From the NCBI GenBank assembly GCA_913056285.1, contig CAJXNE010000150.1, positions 1 to 5,053 on the forward strand: a DNA stretch of 5,053 bases, written 5' to 3'. Positions 1 to 5,053 of this stretch are shown here, piece after piece. Origin of the DNA: an uncultured Zetaproteobacteria bacterium. GTDB lineage: Bacteria; Pseudomonadota; Zetaproteobacteria; Mariprofundales; Mariprofundaceae. The first letter of the stretch is position 1. Each line of letters begins with the position of its first letter. Under the pieces are notes generated by a model. That model had not been told where the DNA came from, searched no databases, and worked only from the letters and a program-made list of their open reading frames with translations. Position numbers and translations under genes: made by a program.

Positions 1-964
1 CCCGCATCAGATCGTCCACAAACTCGGCATTGCCGGAATTCCCCATGGCAATACATACATTGCGCAACAAACCGCGCCGCTTTGTGCGCTTGATCGGCGA
101 TTTTCGGAAACGCTGCCGAAATGCATCCTCATCCAGACGCAACAGGCTAGCAAGATCAGGCAGATGATTCTCCCCCCGAGGTTTAAGGAAATCATCCTGA
201 CGCACTGCATGCCCATTCCAGGGACAGACCATCTGACAGTCATCGCAACCGTAAATCCGATTCCCCATCAAGGGGCGCAAAGCATGTGGGATGAATCCGT
301 CAAACTCAATCGTCAAATACGAAATACACAAACGCGCATCCACCACATAGGGTGCAATAATGGCTTTGGTCGGGCAAACATCCATACAGGCCGAGCAAGT
401 ACCGCAATGATTCCTGGCCGGCTCATCTGGTTCGATTTCCGCCGAAGTGAAAATCTCACCGAGCAGAAACCATGAGCCCAACTCACGATGAATGGTCAAC
501 GAATGTTTTCCCTGCCAACCCAGCCCTGCCGATTCAGCCAGGGCGTGTTCCAAAACAGGCGCGGTATCGACAAATACCCGCTGATCATGTTTACCCAGCA
601 GCACATCCAGCTCACGCGCCAACGCCTTGAGTCGCTTTTTCATCACATCATGATAATCATCACCATGCGCATAGGCGGTAATCACGCCGTGGTCGGAAGC
701 CCCAGATGCATCATCCAATGTATATGCCGGAGGCGTATAGGGCATGGCCACCGTGATCACCGAACGTACTCCGGCCAGCATGGATTCGGGGCTTTTGCGA
801 CGTTGCAGGCGAACCTCTTCCGCCATCCAGCCCATCTCACCCTGCATATCCGCTTCCACCCAGTCTTGCAATGCCTGACGATGTACATCATCAACATCCG
901 GCTGCGTCACCCGGCACAGTGCAAAACCATGTTCACGCGCCATGTTCTGAATGAGTGATTTCAT
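1..964 (-). CDS. queG: Epoxyqueuosine reductase QueG, 3' end cut by the window edge
   Basis: QueG is a cytoplasmic cobalamin-dependent iron-sulfur enzyme that reduces epoxyqueuosine to queuosine at the tRNA wobble position. I translated 321 residues; the frame is open to the window edge, so the C-terminus is missing (E. coli QueG is about 379 residues). Seen in the sequence: an N-terminal DUF1730-type region; FVDTAPVLE at 131-139, whose Asp133 aligns with the family's catalytic Asp; AGLGWQGKHS at 146-155; a first ferredoxin-like cysteine set C187, C190, C193, C197; C213 in the family-typical CISYLTIE; and a second set C240, C243, C247 in IYGCDDCQMVCPWN. This matches the two [4Fe-4S] clusters of the family. 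The ATG at 964 gives the expected N-terminus, but its ribosome-binding site is weak (GAG five bases upstream). It lies 36 bp after the DUF374 gene and is probably cotranscribed. No broken motif is seen. Identification is very secure. Confidence 0.96.
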   Translation of the reverse strand, partial: MKSLIQNMAREHGFALCRVTQPDVDDVHRQALQDWVEADMQGEMGWMAEEVRLQRRKSPESMLAGVRSVITVAMPYTPPAYTLDDASGASDHGVITAYAHGDDYHDVMKKRLKALARELDVLLGKHDQRVFVDTAPVLEHALAESAGLGWQGKHSLTIHRELGSWFLLGEIFTSAEIEPDEPARNHCGTCSACMDVCPTKAIIAPYVVDARLCISYLTIEFDGFIPHALRPLMGNRIYGCDDCQMVCPWNGHAVRQDDFLKPRGENHLPDLASLLRLDEDAFRQRFRKSPIKRTKRRGLLRNVCIAMGNSGNAEFVDDLMR

Positions 965-982
965 TGTGCTCGTTATGGAAGC

Positions 983-1001
983 AAAACAGCCGGGCTGTCT
1001 T
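983..1001 (-). other. Small hairpin between the DUF374 gene and queG
   Basis: The stem ACAGC/GCTGT (986-990 with 994-998) closes a 3-nt loop. On the minus-strand transcript it is extended by a G-U and two A-U pairs. The T-run on the 3' side is partly used up in the stem and then broken by a G, so it is at best a weak terminator or an mRNA-processing hairpin. It begins at the DUF374 stop codon and could lower queG expression relative to the upstream genes; that role is inference. Confidence 0.3.
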
Positions 1002-1636
1002 TACTCAAAATAGCTGTCGGCCCTTTGTTGAGCATCATCCATGGCATGTTGGGTGCGCGCGATTGCCCCATCCAAATCCTCATCGGCAGACACAATAACC
1101 GGCTCACCGAACACAAATACGCCGCGTGTAAACGGCTGTGGGAGATAAAAATGGTCCCATGAATTGATGCGCCAGTGACGTCTGGTCGCGTAGCAAACCG
1201 GGACAATCGGCAGCTCAGCTTTCATGGCCAGCTGAACTGTGCCTTTCTGTACTTTTTCACGCGGCCCTTTGGGACCATCCGGCGTGATTGCCAAATGTCT
1301 GTTCTCACCTTTCACGGCTCTAAGCATTTGTAGCATGGCACGAGCGCCGCCTCGAGTGCTGGAGCCGCGCACCGTTTCAATACCAAGCAAATGCATGGTA
1401 TCGGCAATAAAGCCGCCATCCCGATGTGATGAAATGAGCATATAACCATGCCATACACCTCTGGACAGGCGTGGGATCATCAGCATACGGGCATGCCAGA
1501 AAGCATACAAATTACGCTGCGGATCATCCGGATCATAGGGTTTACCTGCTACCTGCCAGCCAATGGTATTGACCAGAAACAGATAAATCAGCTTAATCAG
1601 GCGAGGCAGCAGCCAGATGAGCAGGCGATCTTTCAT
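1001..1636 (-). CDS. DUF374 / COG2121 lysophospholipid acyltransferase-like membrane protein
   Basis: This 211-residue protein belongs to the DUF374 family, which is placed among lysophospholipid acyltransferase-like proteins and often occurs near lipid A or Kdo transfer genes. Seen: a hydrophobic N-terminus (about 4-28) that could anchor it to the inner membrane; FWHAR at 46-50; SSHRDGG at 69-75; RGSSTRGGARA at 90-100; and TPDGPKGPR at 118-126, all family signatures. A canonical HX4D acyltransferase box is not evident; the HRDG motif probably takes its place. The length is normal for the family. Its ATG overlaps the msbA stop as ATGA, which suggests translational coupling, and a strong purine-rich site lies just upstream. 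The msbA neighbourhood points to outer-membrane lipid work, but substrate and reaction are unknown. The family call is secure; the function is inferred. Confidence 0.9.
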   Translation of the reverse strand: MKDRLLIWLLPRLIKLIYLFLVNTIGWQVAGKPYDPDDPQRNLYAFWHARMLMIPRLSRGVWHGYMLISSHRDGGFIADTMHLLGIETVRGSSTRGGARAMLQMLRAVKGENRHLAITPDGPKGPREKVQKGTVQLAMKAELPIVPVCYATRRHWRINSWDHFYLPQPFTRGVFVFGEPVIVSADEDLDGAIARTQHAMDDAQQRADSYFE

Positions 1637-3432
1637 ACCTCCTCTGTTTCGGATCCAGATGCTTCGGCTCCGGATGCTTCGACACGGCTGTCAAACTGCA
1701 AATGATACAACTCGGCATACAAACCGCCTTCAGCCAGCAAATCCGCATGTTTGCCCATTTGAACAATATGACCTTCATCCAGCACCACAATCCGGTCAGC
1801 ATTGCGAATCGTAGACAGGCGGTGGGCAATCACAATCACCGTGCGCCCCTGCATCAGGCGGTCAATCGCATGCTGCACCAGACGCTCGGATTCGGTATCC
1901 AGCGCACTGGTCGCTTCATCCAGAATCAAAATCGGCGCATCCTTCAACAAGGCTCTGGCCATCGATAAACGCTGACGCTGACCACCGGAAAGAATGACGC
2001 CGCGCTCACCAATCACCGTATCATAACCCTGCGGCAGCTTTTCGATAAACTCATGCGCATTGGCAGCTCTGGCTACGGCCTCCACCTTCGCCTGATCAAT
2101 CGTTTCATGACCATAGGCGATATTGTTAAGCACCGTATCGTTAAACAGGATGATTTCCTGCGTCACCAGCGCGATCTGGCTACGCAAAGAAGCCTGCGTC
2201 AAGTCACGCACATCGATATCATCAATCGTGAGACGGCCTGCCGTGACATCCATGAATCGGGGCACCAGATTCACCAGCGACGTTTTACCAGCGCCACTGC
2301 GGCCAACCAGTGCCACCACCTCACCGGCAGCTACCGAAAACGTAATATCATGTAGTACAGCCTTGTCCGTACCCGAATATTTCAGGCTCAGGTTCTCGAA
2401 CCTCATTGCATTGGAGAATGGCGGCAGCTCGCACGCCTGCTCATGATCTTCCACCTCAATCGGTTCATCCAGCAATTCGAAAATGCGCTGGCTGGCCGCC
2501 AGCCCCTGTTGGATATCATTATTGGCGCGCGACAATCGCTTCACCGGTTCATAAAGCATAATGACTGCCGCCAGGAATGATACCAGCGTACCGGCCGTCG
2601 TTTCGCCTGATGCCACGCGCATCCCGCCATACAGCAACACACCGGCAATACCGAAACCGGCCAATAACTCCATAATCGGAAATGACAGCGCATTGACCCG
2701 GAACACCTTGAGTTGATGTGAAAAGAAATCGCCGGTTAATTTCCGGAAGCGGCCCTGCTCATACGCTTCCATGCCGAATGCTTTCACCACTCGGATGCCG
2801 CCCACCGTTTCCTCCAGTAAACTGGTCAAGTCACCCATGGCAGCCTGACCATCCAGAGTGGCGTGGCGCATTTTACGCCCGAAACGTGCAATCGGATAAA
2901 TCACAGCCGGAAATACCAGCATGGTAATCAGCGCCAGCAACCAGTCCTGCACAAACACCACGCCAACCAGAAATACAATTGAAATCGCATCACGCATGAG
3001 CGCCGTGACAGCGGTACTAACCGCCGCCTGCACCAGTGTTACATCATAAGACAGACGAGCCAGCAGCTCACCGGTTTTACGGTGGGCGAAAAAGGACAGC
3101 GATTGTGACGCTAAACGTCCATACAACAAATTGCGCAGATCAAAAATCACTTTCTGGCCAATATAACCCATCGTGTACGCCTGTCCGAAATAGGCCGCGC
3201 CTTTGATCAGATAGAGTACAATCACCAGGGCTGGAATAATATAAATCAGTTGCCCGTTTTTGCCGGAAAGCGCTTCATCCAATACCGGTTTTAACATCCA
3301 GGCCATCGCAGCCGTACAGGCTGCCAGAATAATCATGCAGACAATGGCAATGCTTAAACGGCCTTTATAAGGCATCAAAAAGGCAAGCAGGCGGCGGTAC
3401 AGATCCATTGATGAGTATGTAGCAGATGGCAT
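1633..3432 (-). CDS. msbA: Lipid A/LPS-core flippase MsbA (ABC exporter half-transporter)
   Basis: MsbA works as an inner-membrane homodimer that uses ATP to flip lipid A-core to the periplasmic leaflet, ahead of the Lpt system. The 599-residue protein has the ABC exporter order: a six-helix transmembrane domain (about 20-300), then the ATPase domain (about 340-580). Visible motifs are A-loop Y352, Walker A GRSGAGKT 377-384, Q-loop Q425, signature LSGGQRQR 481-488, Walker B ILILDEA 501-507 with catalytic E506, and H-loop H537. All are intact. A short acidic Ser/Glu tail (about 581-599) is a small extension. It starts 3 bp after the amidase stop and overlaps the DUF374 gene by 4 nt. The start is not certain: neither this ATG nor the one at residue 9 (position 3408) has a clear ribosome-binding site. 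A generic MsbA-like multidrug exporter is the alternative; size and the adjacent DUF374 gene favour MsbA. Confidence 0.92.
   Translation of the reverse strand: MPSATYSSMDLYRRLLAFLMPYKGRLSIAIVCMIILAACTAAMAWMLKPVLDEALSGKNGQLIYIIPALVIVLYLIKGAAYFGQAYTMGYIGQKVIFDLRNLLYGRLASQSLSFFAHRKTGELLARLSYDVTLVQAAVSTAVTALMRDAISIVFLVGVVFVQDWLLALITMLVFPAVIYPIARFGRKMRHATLDGQAAMGDLTSLLEETVGGIRVVKAFGMEAYEQGRFRKLTGDFFSHQLKVFRVNALSFPIMELLAGFGIAGVLLYGGMRVASGETTAGTLVSFLAAVIMLYEPVKRLSRANNDIQQGLAASQRIFELLDEPIEVEDHEQACELPPFSNAMRFENLSLKYSGTDKAVLHDITFSVAAGEVVALVGRSGAGKTSLVNLVPRFMDVTAGRLTIDDIDVRDLTQASLRSQIALVTQEIILFNDTVLNNIAYGHETIDQAKVEAVARAANAHEFIEKLPQGYDTVIGERGVILSGGQRQRLSMARALLKDAPILILDEATSALDTESERLVQHAIDRLMQGRTVIVIAHRLSTIRNADRIVVLDEGHIVQMGKHADLLAEGGLYAELYHLQFDSRVEASGAEASGSETEEV
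1638..1645 (-). promoter_or_regulatory. Ribosome-binding site of the DUF374 gene inside the msbA 3' end
   Basis: The bases AGAGGAGG lie inside the last codons of msbA, directly ahead of the DUF374 ATG. Depending on the register used, the spacer is only 1 to 4 nt, which is short. Together with the ATGA stop/start overlap this suggests that ribosomes finishing msbA reinitiate on the next gene. Confidence 0.6.
1654..1683. repeat. 15-bp tandem duplication in the msbA 3' end
   Basis: Two adjacent 15-bp units, TCCAGATGCTTCGGC (1654-1668) and TCCGGATGCTTCGAC (1669-1683), match at 13 of 15 positions. They keep the msbA reading frame and encode the repeated EASG motif of the MsbA tail, after the end of the ATPase domain. 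This is probably an old slippage duplication in a tolerant C-terminal tail. Confidence 0.75.
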
Positions 3433-3435
3433 TGT

Positions 3436-4746
3436 TTAGAACGCCTGTAGATCAGGCATCACAACCACATCGGCTGAACTGGCCAATACATTGACCGGGG
3501 ATAGCGCACCGGAATTTTCAGCTTTTTTCAAGCGGCCCATTTTGCGAAAGAAATCGACACTTCCATGAAACAGCGCGGTCGCTAACTCGGCCTGATGCTT
3601 GTTACTTTTAAGCTTTTTCTCCCGATTCGGGTTGGAGATATAATCCAGTTCAACCAGCACGCTGGGAATTTCCATAGCCCCGAGCACAAAAAACCGCGCC
3701 CGTTTCGGTTTGCTGTGTTTGATCGGACCGACTTTTTTTAAACGAACCAGCATTTCTTCAGCCAGAATTTGCGAACTGTTTAAACTGTCGCGCCGAAACA
3801 TATCGCCCAGAATCCGGCTTACCAGCGGATCGCCGGCCCGTTCGACAGCCGCCACGCCGCCAACCTCATCCGCTGCATTTTCCTTGGCAGCCAACGCTCT
3901 GGCCGCCCTGCTCTGGGTCGCCCCCCGTTCAGACAAGGTATAAACGCTGGCACCTTTTACCGTGCGTTTTCGTACAGAATCGGCGTGGATACTGATCATC
4001 ATATCGGCGTGCATTTTTCGAGCCAGATACACTCGCCGTCTAAGCGGCACAAAGTAATCACCCTTACGAATCAATATCGCCTTCATACCCGGTTGCTTAT
4101 TGATTTTACGGGCCAGCTTTTTCGCTACCGCCAGCGTAACATTCTTTTCCAGCACTTTGTGCGGCCCGATCGCACCCGGATCTTCACCGCCATGACCTGC
4201 ATCAACTGCAACAATAATGCCGTGTTTACGGTAACCGGCGCTGATGGCGGAATGCCTGTGTGCTTTTTCCGGCCGCATCAAATCAACCACCAACCGGTAC
4301 GGTTTCCCATGTAGCGGCTTCAGCAAAAATGAACGCGGCTGCCCCTTTTCTTTCACATCGACAACCATGCGCAAAGCGTTATTTTTGGAGCTGCCGTGGC
4401 GAATACTCTTGATGACAGGGTCGGGCAGAGCCAGTTTTTTGAGATCGGTTTTCAGACTGCTCTGTTGCATATCAATGACAATGCGCTCCGGCTTATGCAA
4501 CCGGAACAGTTTATATGCCATATTCTGATTCAAATCAAAGACCAGACGCGTGTGATCCGGTGCAGTCCACAAGCGCACATCTCGTACGACAGTGACACCG
4601 GCTGCTGATGCTATGGAGGAACACAACAGCAACGCTGATAAGCAAATTAGCGTCAAGACTTTTAAATGCATGATCAGGCAATACTCACAGTGACAGCTGT
4701 CTTTGCAAGAGGCTGACGGTTTAAAGCAACAGTATGTGTGATTCAT
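3436..4746 (-). CDS. amiC: Periplasmic N-acetylmuramoyl-L-alanine amidase, AMIN + Amidase_3 (AmiC-like)
   Basis: This is a zinc amidase that cuts the bond between MurNAc and L-Ala of peptidoglycan in the periplasm, typically to split septal wall at division. From this start it has 436 residues: a signal peptide (hydrophobic stretch about 29-45, likely cut after ASA near 48), an AMIN domain (about 50-160) for targeting, and an Amidase_3 domain (about 176-402). Zinc ligands are H185 (DAGHGGEDPGA), E200 (VLEKN) and H254 (SIHADS); catalytic E366 lies in VLVELDYISNP. The insert from SERGATQSRAARALAAKENA onward resembles the autoinhibitory helix region of EnvC/NlpD-activated amidases. There is no LysM domain, so AmiC fits better than AmiB. 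I chose ATG 4746 because AAAGGA precedes it by 5 nt. ATG 4671 (411 residues) would start exactly at a standard signal peptide but lacks a good ribosome site. First gene of the probable operon. Confidence 0.93.
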   Translation of the reverse strand: MNHTYCCFKPSASCKDSCHCEYCLIMHLKVLTLICLSALLLCSSIASAAGVTVVRDVRLWTAPDHTRLVFDLNQNMAYKLFRLHKPERIVIDMQQSSLKTDLKKLALPDPVIKSIRHGSSKNNALRMVVDVKEKGQPRSFLLKPLHGKPYRLVVDLMRPEKAHRHSAISAGYRKHGIIVAVDAGHGGEDPGAIGPHKVLEKNVTLAVAKKLARKINKQPGMKAILIRKGDYFVPLRRRVYLARKMHADMMISIHADSVRKRTVKGASVYTLSERGATQSRAARALAAKENAADEVGGVAAVERAGDPLVSRILGDMFRRDSLNSSQILAEEMLVRLKKVGPIKHSKPKRARFFVLGAMEIPSVLVELDYISNPNREKKLKSNKHQAELATALFHGSVDFFRKMGRLKKAENSGALSPVNVLASSADVVVMPDLQAF

Positions 4747-4751
4747 AGATA

Positions 4752-4757
4752 TCCTTT
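4752..4757 (-). promoter_or_regulatory. Ribosome-binding site supporting the amidase start at 4746
   Basis: AAAGGA lies 5 nt ahead of the ATG at 4746 on the minus strand, a near-ideal Shine-Dalgarno placement. The competing ATG at 4671 has only a GAG about 12 nt upstream. This site is the main reason for preferring the longer protein. Confidence 0.6.
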
Positions 4758-4803
4758 CAACATGTAAAGGCACCTGTCTGTAACCACTTCGCACATACAA
4801 CAA

Positions 4804-4843
4804 CGCGGCTTTGCCCGCTTTTAATCAACGTTCCCCAGGGCAA
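4804..4843 (-). other. Overlapping, mutually exclusive inverted repeats in the amidase leader
   Basis: One hairpin pairs the GC-rich arms around 4805-4809 and 4811-4816, with a triloop and a one-base bulge. A second pairs TTGCCC (4811-4816) with GGGCAA (4838-4843). Both use the same central arm, so only one can form. Read on the plus strand, the first hairpin is followed by TTTT and looks like a weak terminator, but no plus-strand gene needs one. On the minus strand they fall in the probable amidase 5' leader. Confidence 0.35.
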
Positions 4844-4853
4844 TCGCATGAAA

Positions 4854-4881
4854 AGTAAAGTTGGGTTCTTTGAGCTTTCAA
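4854..4881 (-). promoter_or_regulatory. Candidate sigma-70-type promoter for the amidase-msbA-DUF374-queG operon
   Basis: On the minus strand TTGAAA (4881-4876, five of six to TTGACA) and TTTACT (4859-4854, four of six to TATAAT) are separated by 16 bp. Transcription would start near 4847, giving a leader of about 100 nt before the ATG at 4746. Other -10-like hexamers in the region (TATATT in the CCCTATATTCAC context, TGTAAT) lack a convincing -35. This is a pattern match only. Confidence 0.3.
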
Positions 4882-4934
4882 GTACGCCGGAATGGTTAAT
4901 TACAAAGTGAATATAGGGTAATGTTGTTTTTTTC

Positions 4935-4964
4935 GTTCATTTCTTTTACAGATTAGAAACGAAC
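4935..4964. repeat. Imperfect inverted repeat in the intergenic region
   Basis: GTTCATTTC (4935-4943) and GAAACGAAC (4956-4964) are complementary at 8 of 9 positions around a 12-nt spacer. No T-run follows the stem on either strand, so it is not an intrinsic terminator. It could be a protein-binding site or a chance repeat in AT-rich DNA. Confidence 0.35.
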
Positions 4965-5011
4965 CAAAGAAAGCTGCCCGGCAATCTGCTTCTTCCTACG
5001 TATTTATCGTC

Positions 5012-5047
5012 GAATGGGGCGAAAACTTTTTTCGCTTATTCCCATTC
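5012..5047 (-). terminator. Long stem-loop spanning the stop codon of the upstream gene
   Basis: GCGAAAA (5019-5025) pairs perfectly with TTTTCGC (5029-5035) around a 3-nt loop. The flanking GAATGGG (5012-5018) pairs perfectly with CCCATTC (5041-5047), giving 14 base pairs with a single 5-nt bulge (5036-5040). On the minus-strand RNA the bulge is AAUAA and contains the UAA stop of the upstream gene. No U-tract follows the stem, so this is not a textbook intrinsic terminator; it may act as a 3'-end stabiliser, a processing site or a weak terminator. Confidence 0.5.
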
Positions 5048-5053
5048 AACAAT
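5036..5053 (-). CDS. guaA: C-terminal end of an upstream gene, probably GMP synthase GuaA
   Basis: Only the last five codons and the TAA stop lie in the window. They read I-V-E-W-E, which closely matches the conserved C-terminus of glutamine-hydrolysing GMP synthase (commonly ending in TIEWE), the enzyme that converts XMP to GMP. The following long stem-loop fits a gene end. Five residues are thin evidence, so the assignment is tentative; the DNA just right of the window would settle it. Confidence 0.5.
   Translation of the reverse strand: MVEWE

Larger units (their letters stand above)
4747..5035. other. Intergenic region between the guaA end and the amidase gene
   Basis: About 290 bp without a supported gene, more AT-rich than the flanking coding DNA. 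It holds one side of the guaA stem-loop, an imperfect inverted repeat (4935-4964), a weak promoter candidate (4854-4881) and overlapping hairpins close to the amidase start (4804-4843). No tRNA or known riboswitch is recognised. Confidence 0.7.

Noticed and set aside
164..958. Two long plus-strand ORFs (164-475 and 488-958)
   Set aside because: They lie fully antisense to queG, whose minus-strand frame carries all the expected cysteine and catalytic motifs; their translations show no domain-like pattern.
973..1206. Minus-strand ORF 973-1206 in another frame
   Set aside because: It overlaps the 3' part of the DUF374 gene in a different frame and has no supporting motif.
1239..2927. Several plus-strand ORFs antisense to the DUF374 gene and msbA
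   Set aside because: They are shadows of strongly supported minus-strand genes, overlap one another in different frames and have low-complexity, unrecognisable translations.
3710..4608. Plus-strand ORFs antisense to the amidase gene
   Set aside because: The minus strand encodes a complete amidase with all zinc ligands; the antisense frames have no independent support.
4747..4803. Extension of the amidase to a TTG start at 4803
   Set aside because: It needs a rare start codon, has no ribosome site, and would place the good AAAGGA site of the 4746 start inside the coding region.
4848..4910. A 20-codon plus-strand ORF in the intergenic region
   Set aside because: It is very short, has only a modest AGGG upstream and no recognisable product; without conservation data it cannot be told from chance.
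1..5053. Search for mobile elements, CRISPR repeats, tRNA or defence genes
   Set aside because: No terminal inverted repeats with a transposase, no regularly spaced repeats, no cloverleaf-like sequence and no defence-type domain were seen; the window is housekeeping envelope and tRNA-modification genes.

Overview
The window looks like chromosomal DNA from a Gram-negative bacterium, probably a proteobacterium. The genes imply an outer membrane and a periplasm: an MsbA-type lipid A flippase, a periplasmic AMIN-domain cell-wall amidase with the long regulatory insert of the divisome-controlled enzymes, a DUF374 lipid-acyltransferase-like protein and the queuosine enzyme QueG. Base composition is roughly balanced, with an AT-richer intergenic stretch near the right end. 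No class or genus can be fixed from the sequence alone.

Every supported gene lies on the minus strand, so transcription runs from high to low coordinates. At the right edge are the last five codons and stop of an upstream gene. They read I-V-E-W-E-stop, the usual end of GMP synthase (guaA), and the stop codon sits inside a 14-bp stem-loop. About 290 bp of intergenic DNA follow, holding a weak promoter candidate and several inverted repeats. Then come four tightly packed genes: an amiC-like N-acetylmuramoyl-L-alanine amidase, msbA (3 bp later), a DUF374 protein (overlapping msbA by 4 nt, ATGA) and queG (36 bp later), which runs off the left edge.

The spacing suggests one operon. Three members concern the cell envelope: the amidase cleaves septal peptidoglycan, MsbA flips lipid A-core across the inner membrane, and the DUF374 protein probably modifies or handles a lipid. 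QueG, the last step of queuosine synthesis for tRNA, has no evident link to the other three.

No mobile element, CRISPR array, tRNA, rRNA or defence system is visible, and I found no undescribed multi-gene system. The items most worth a second look are the stem-loop around the guaA stop codon and the start of the amidase. There the best ribosome-binding site predicts a cysteine-rich extension ahead of an otherwise normal signal peptide.
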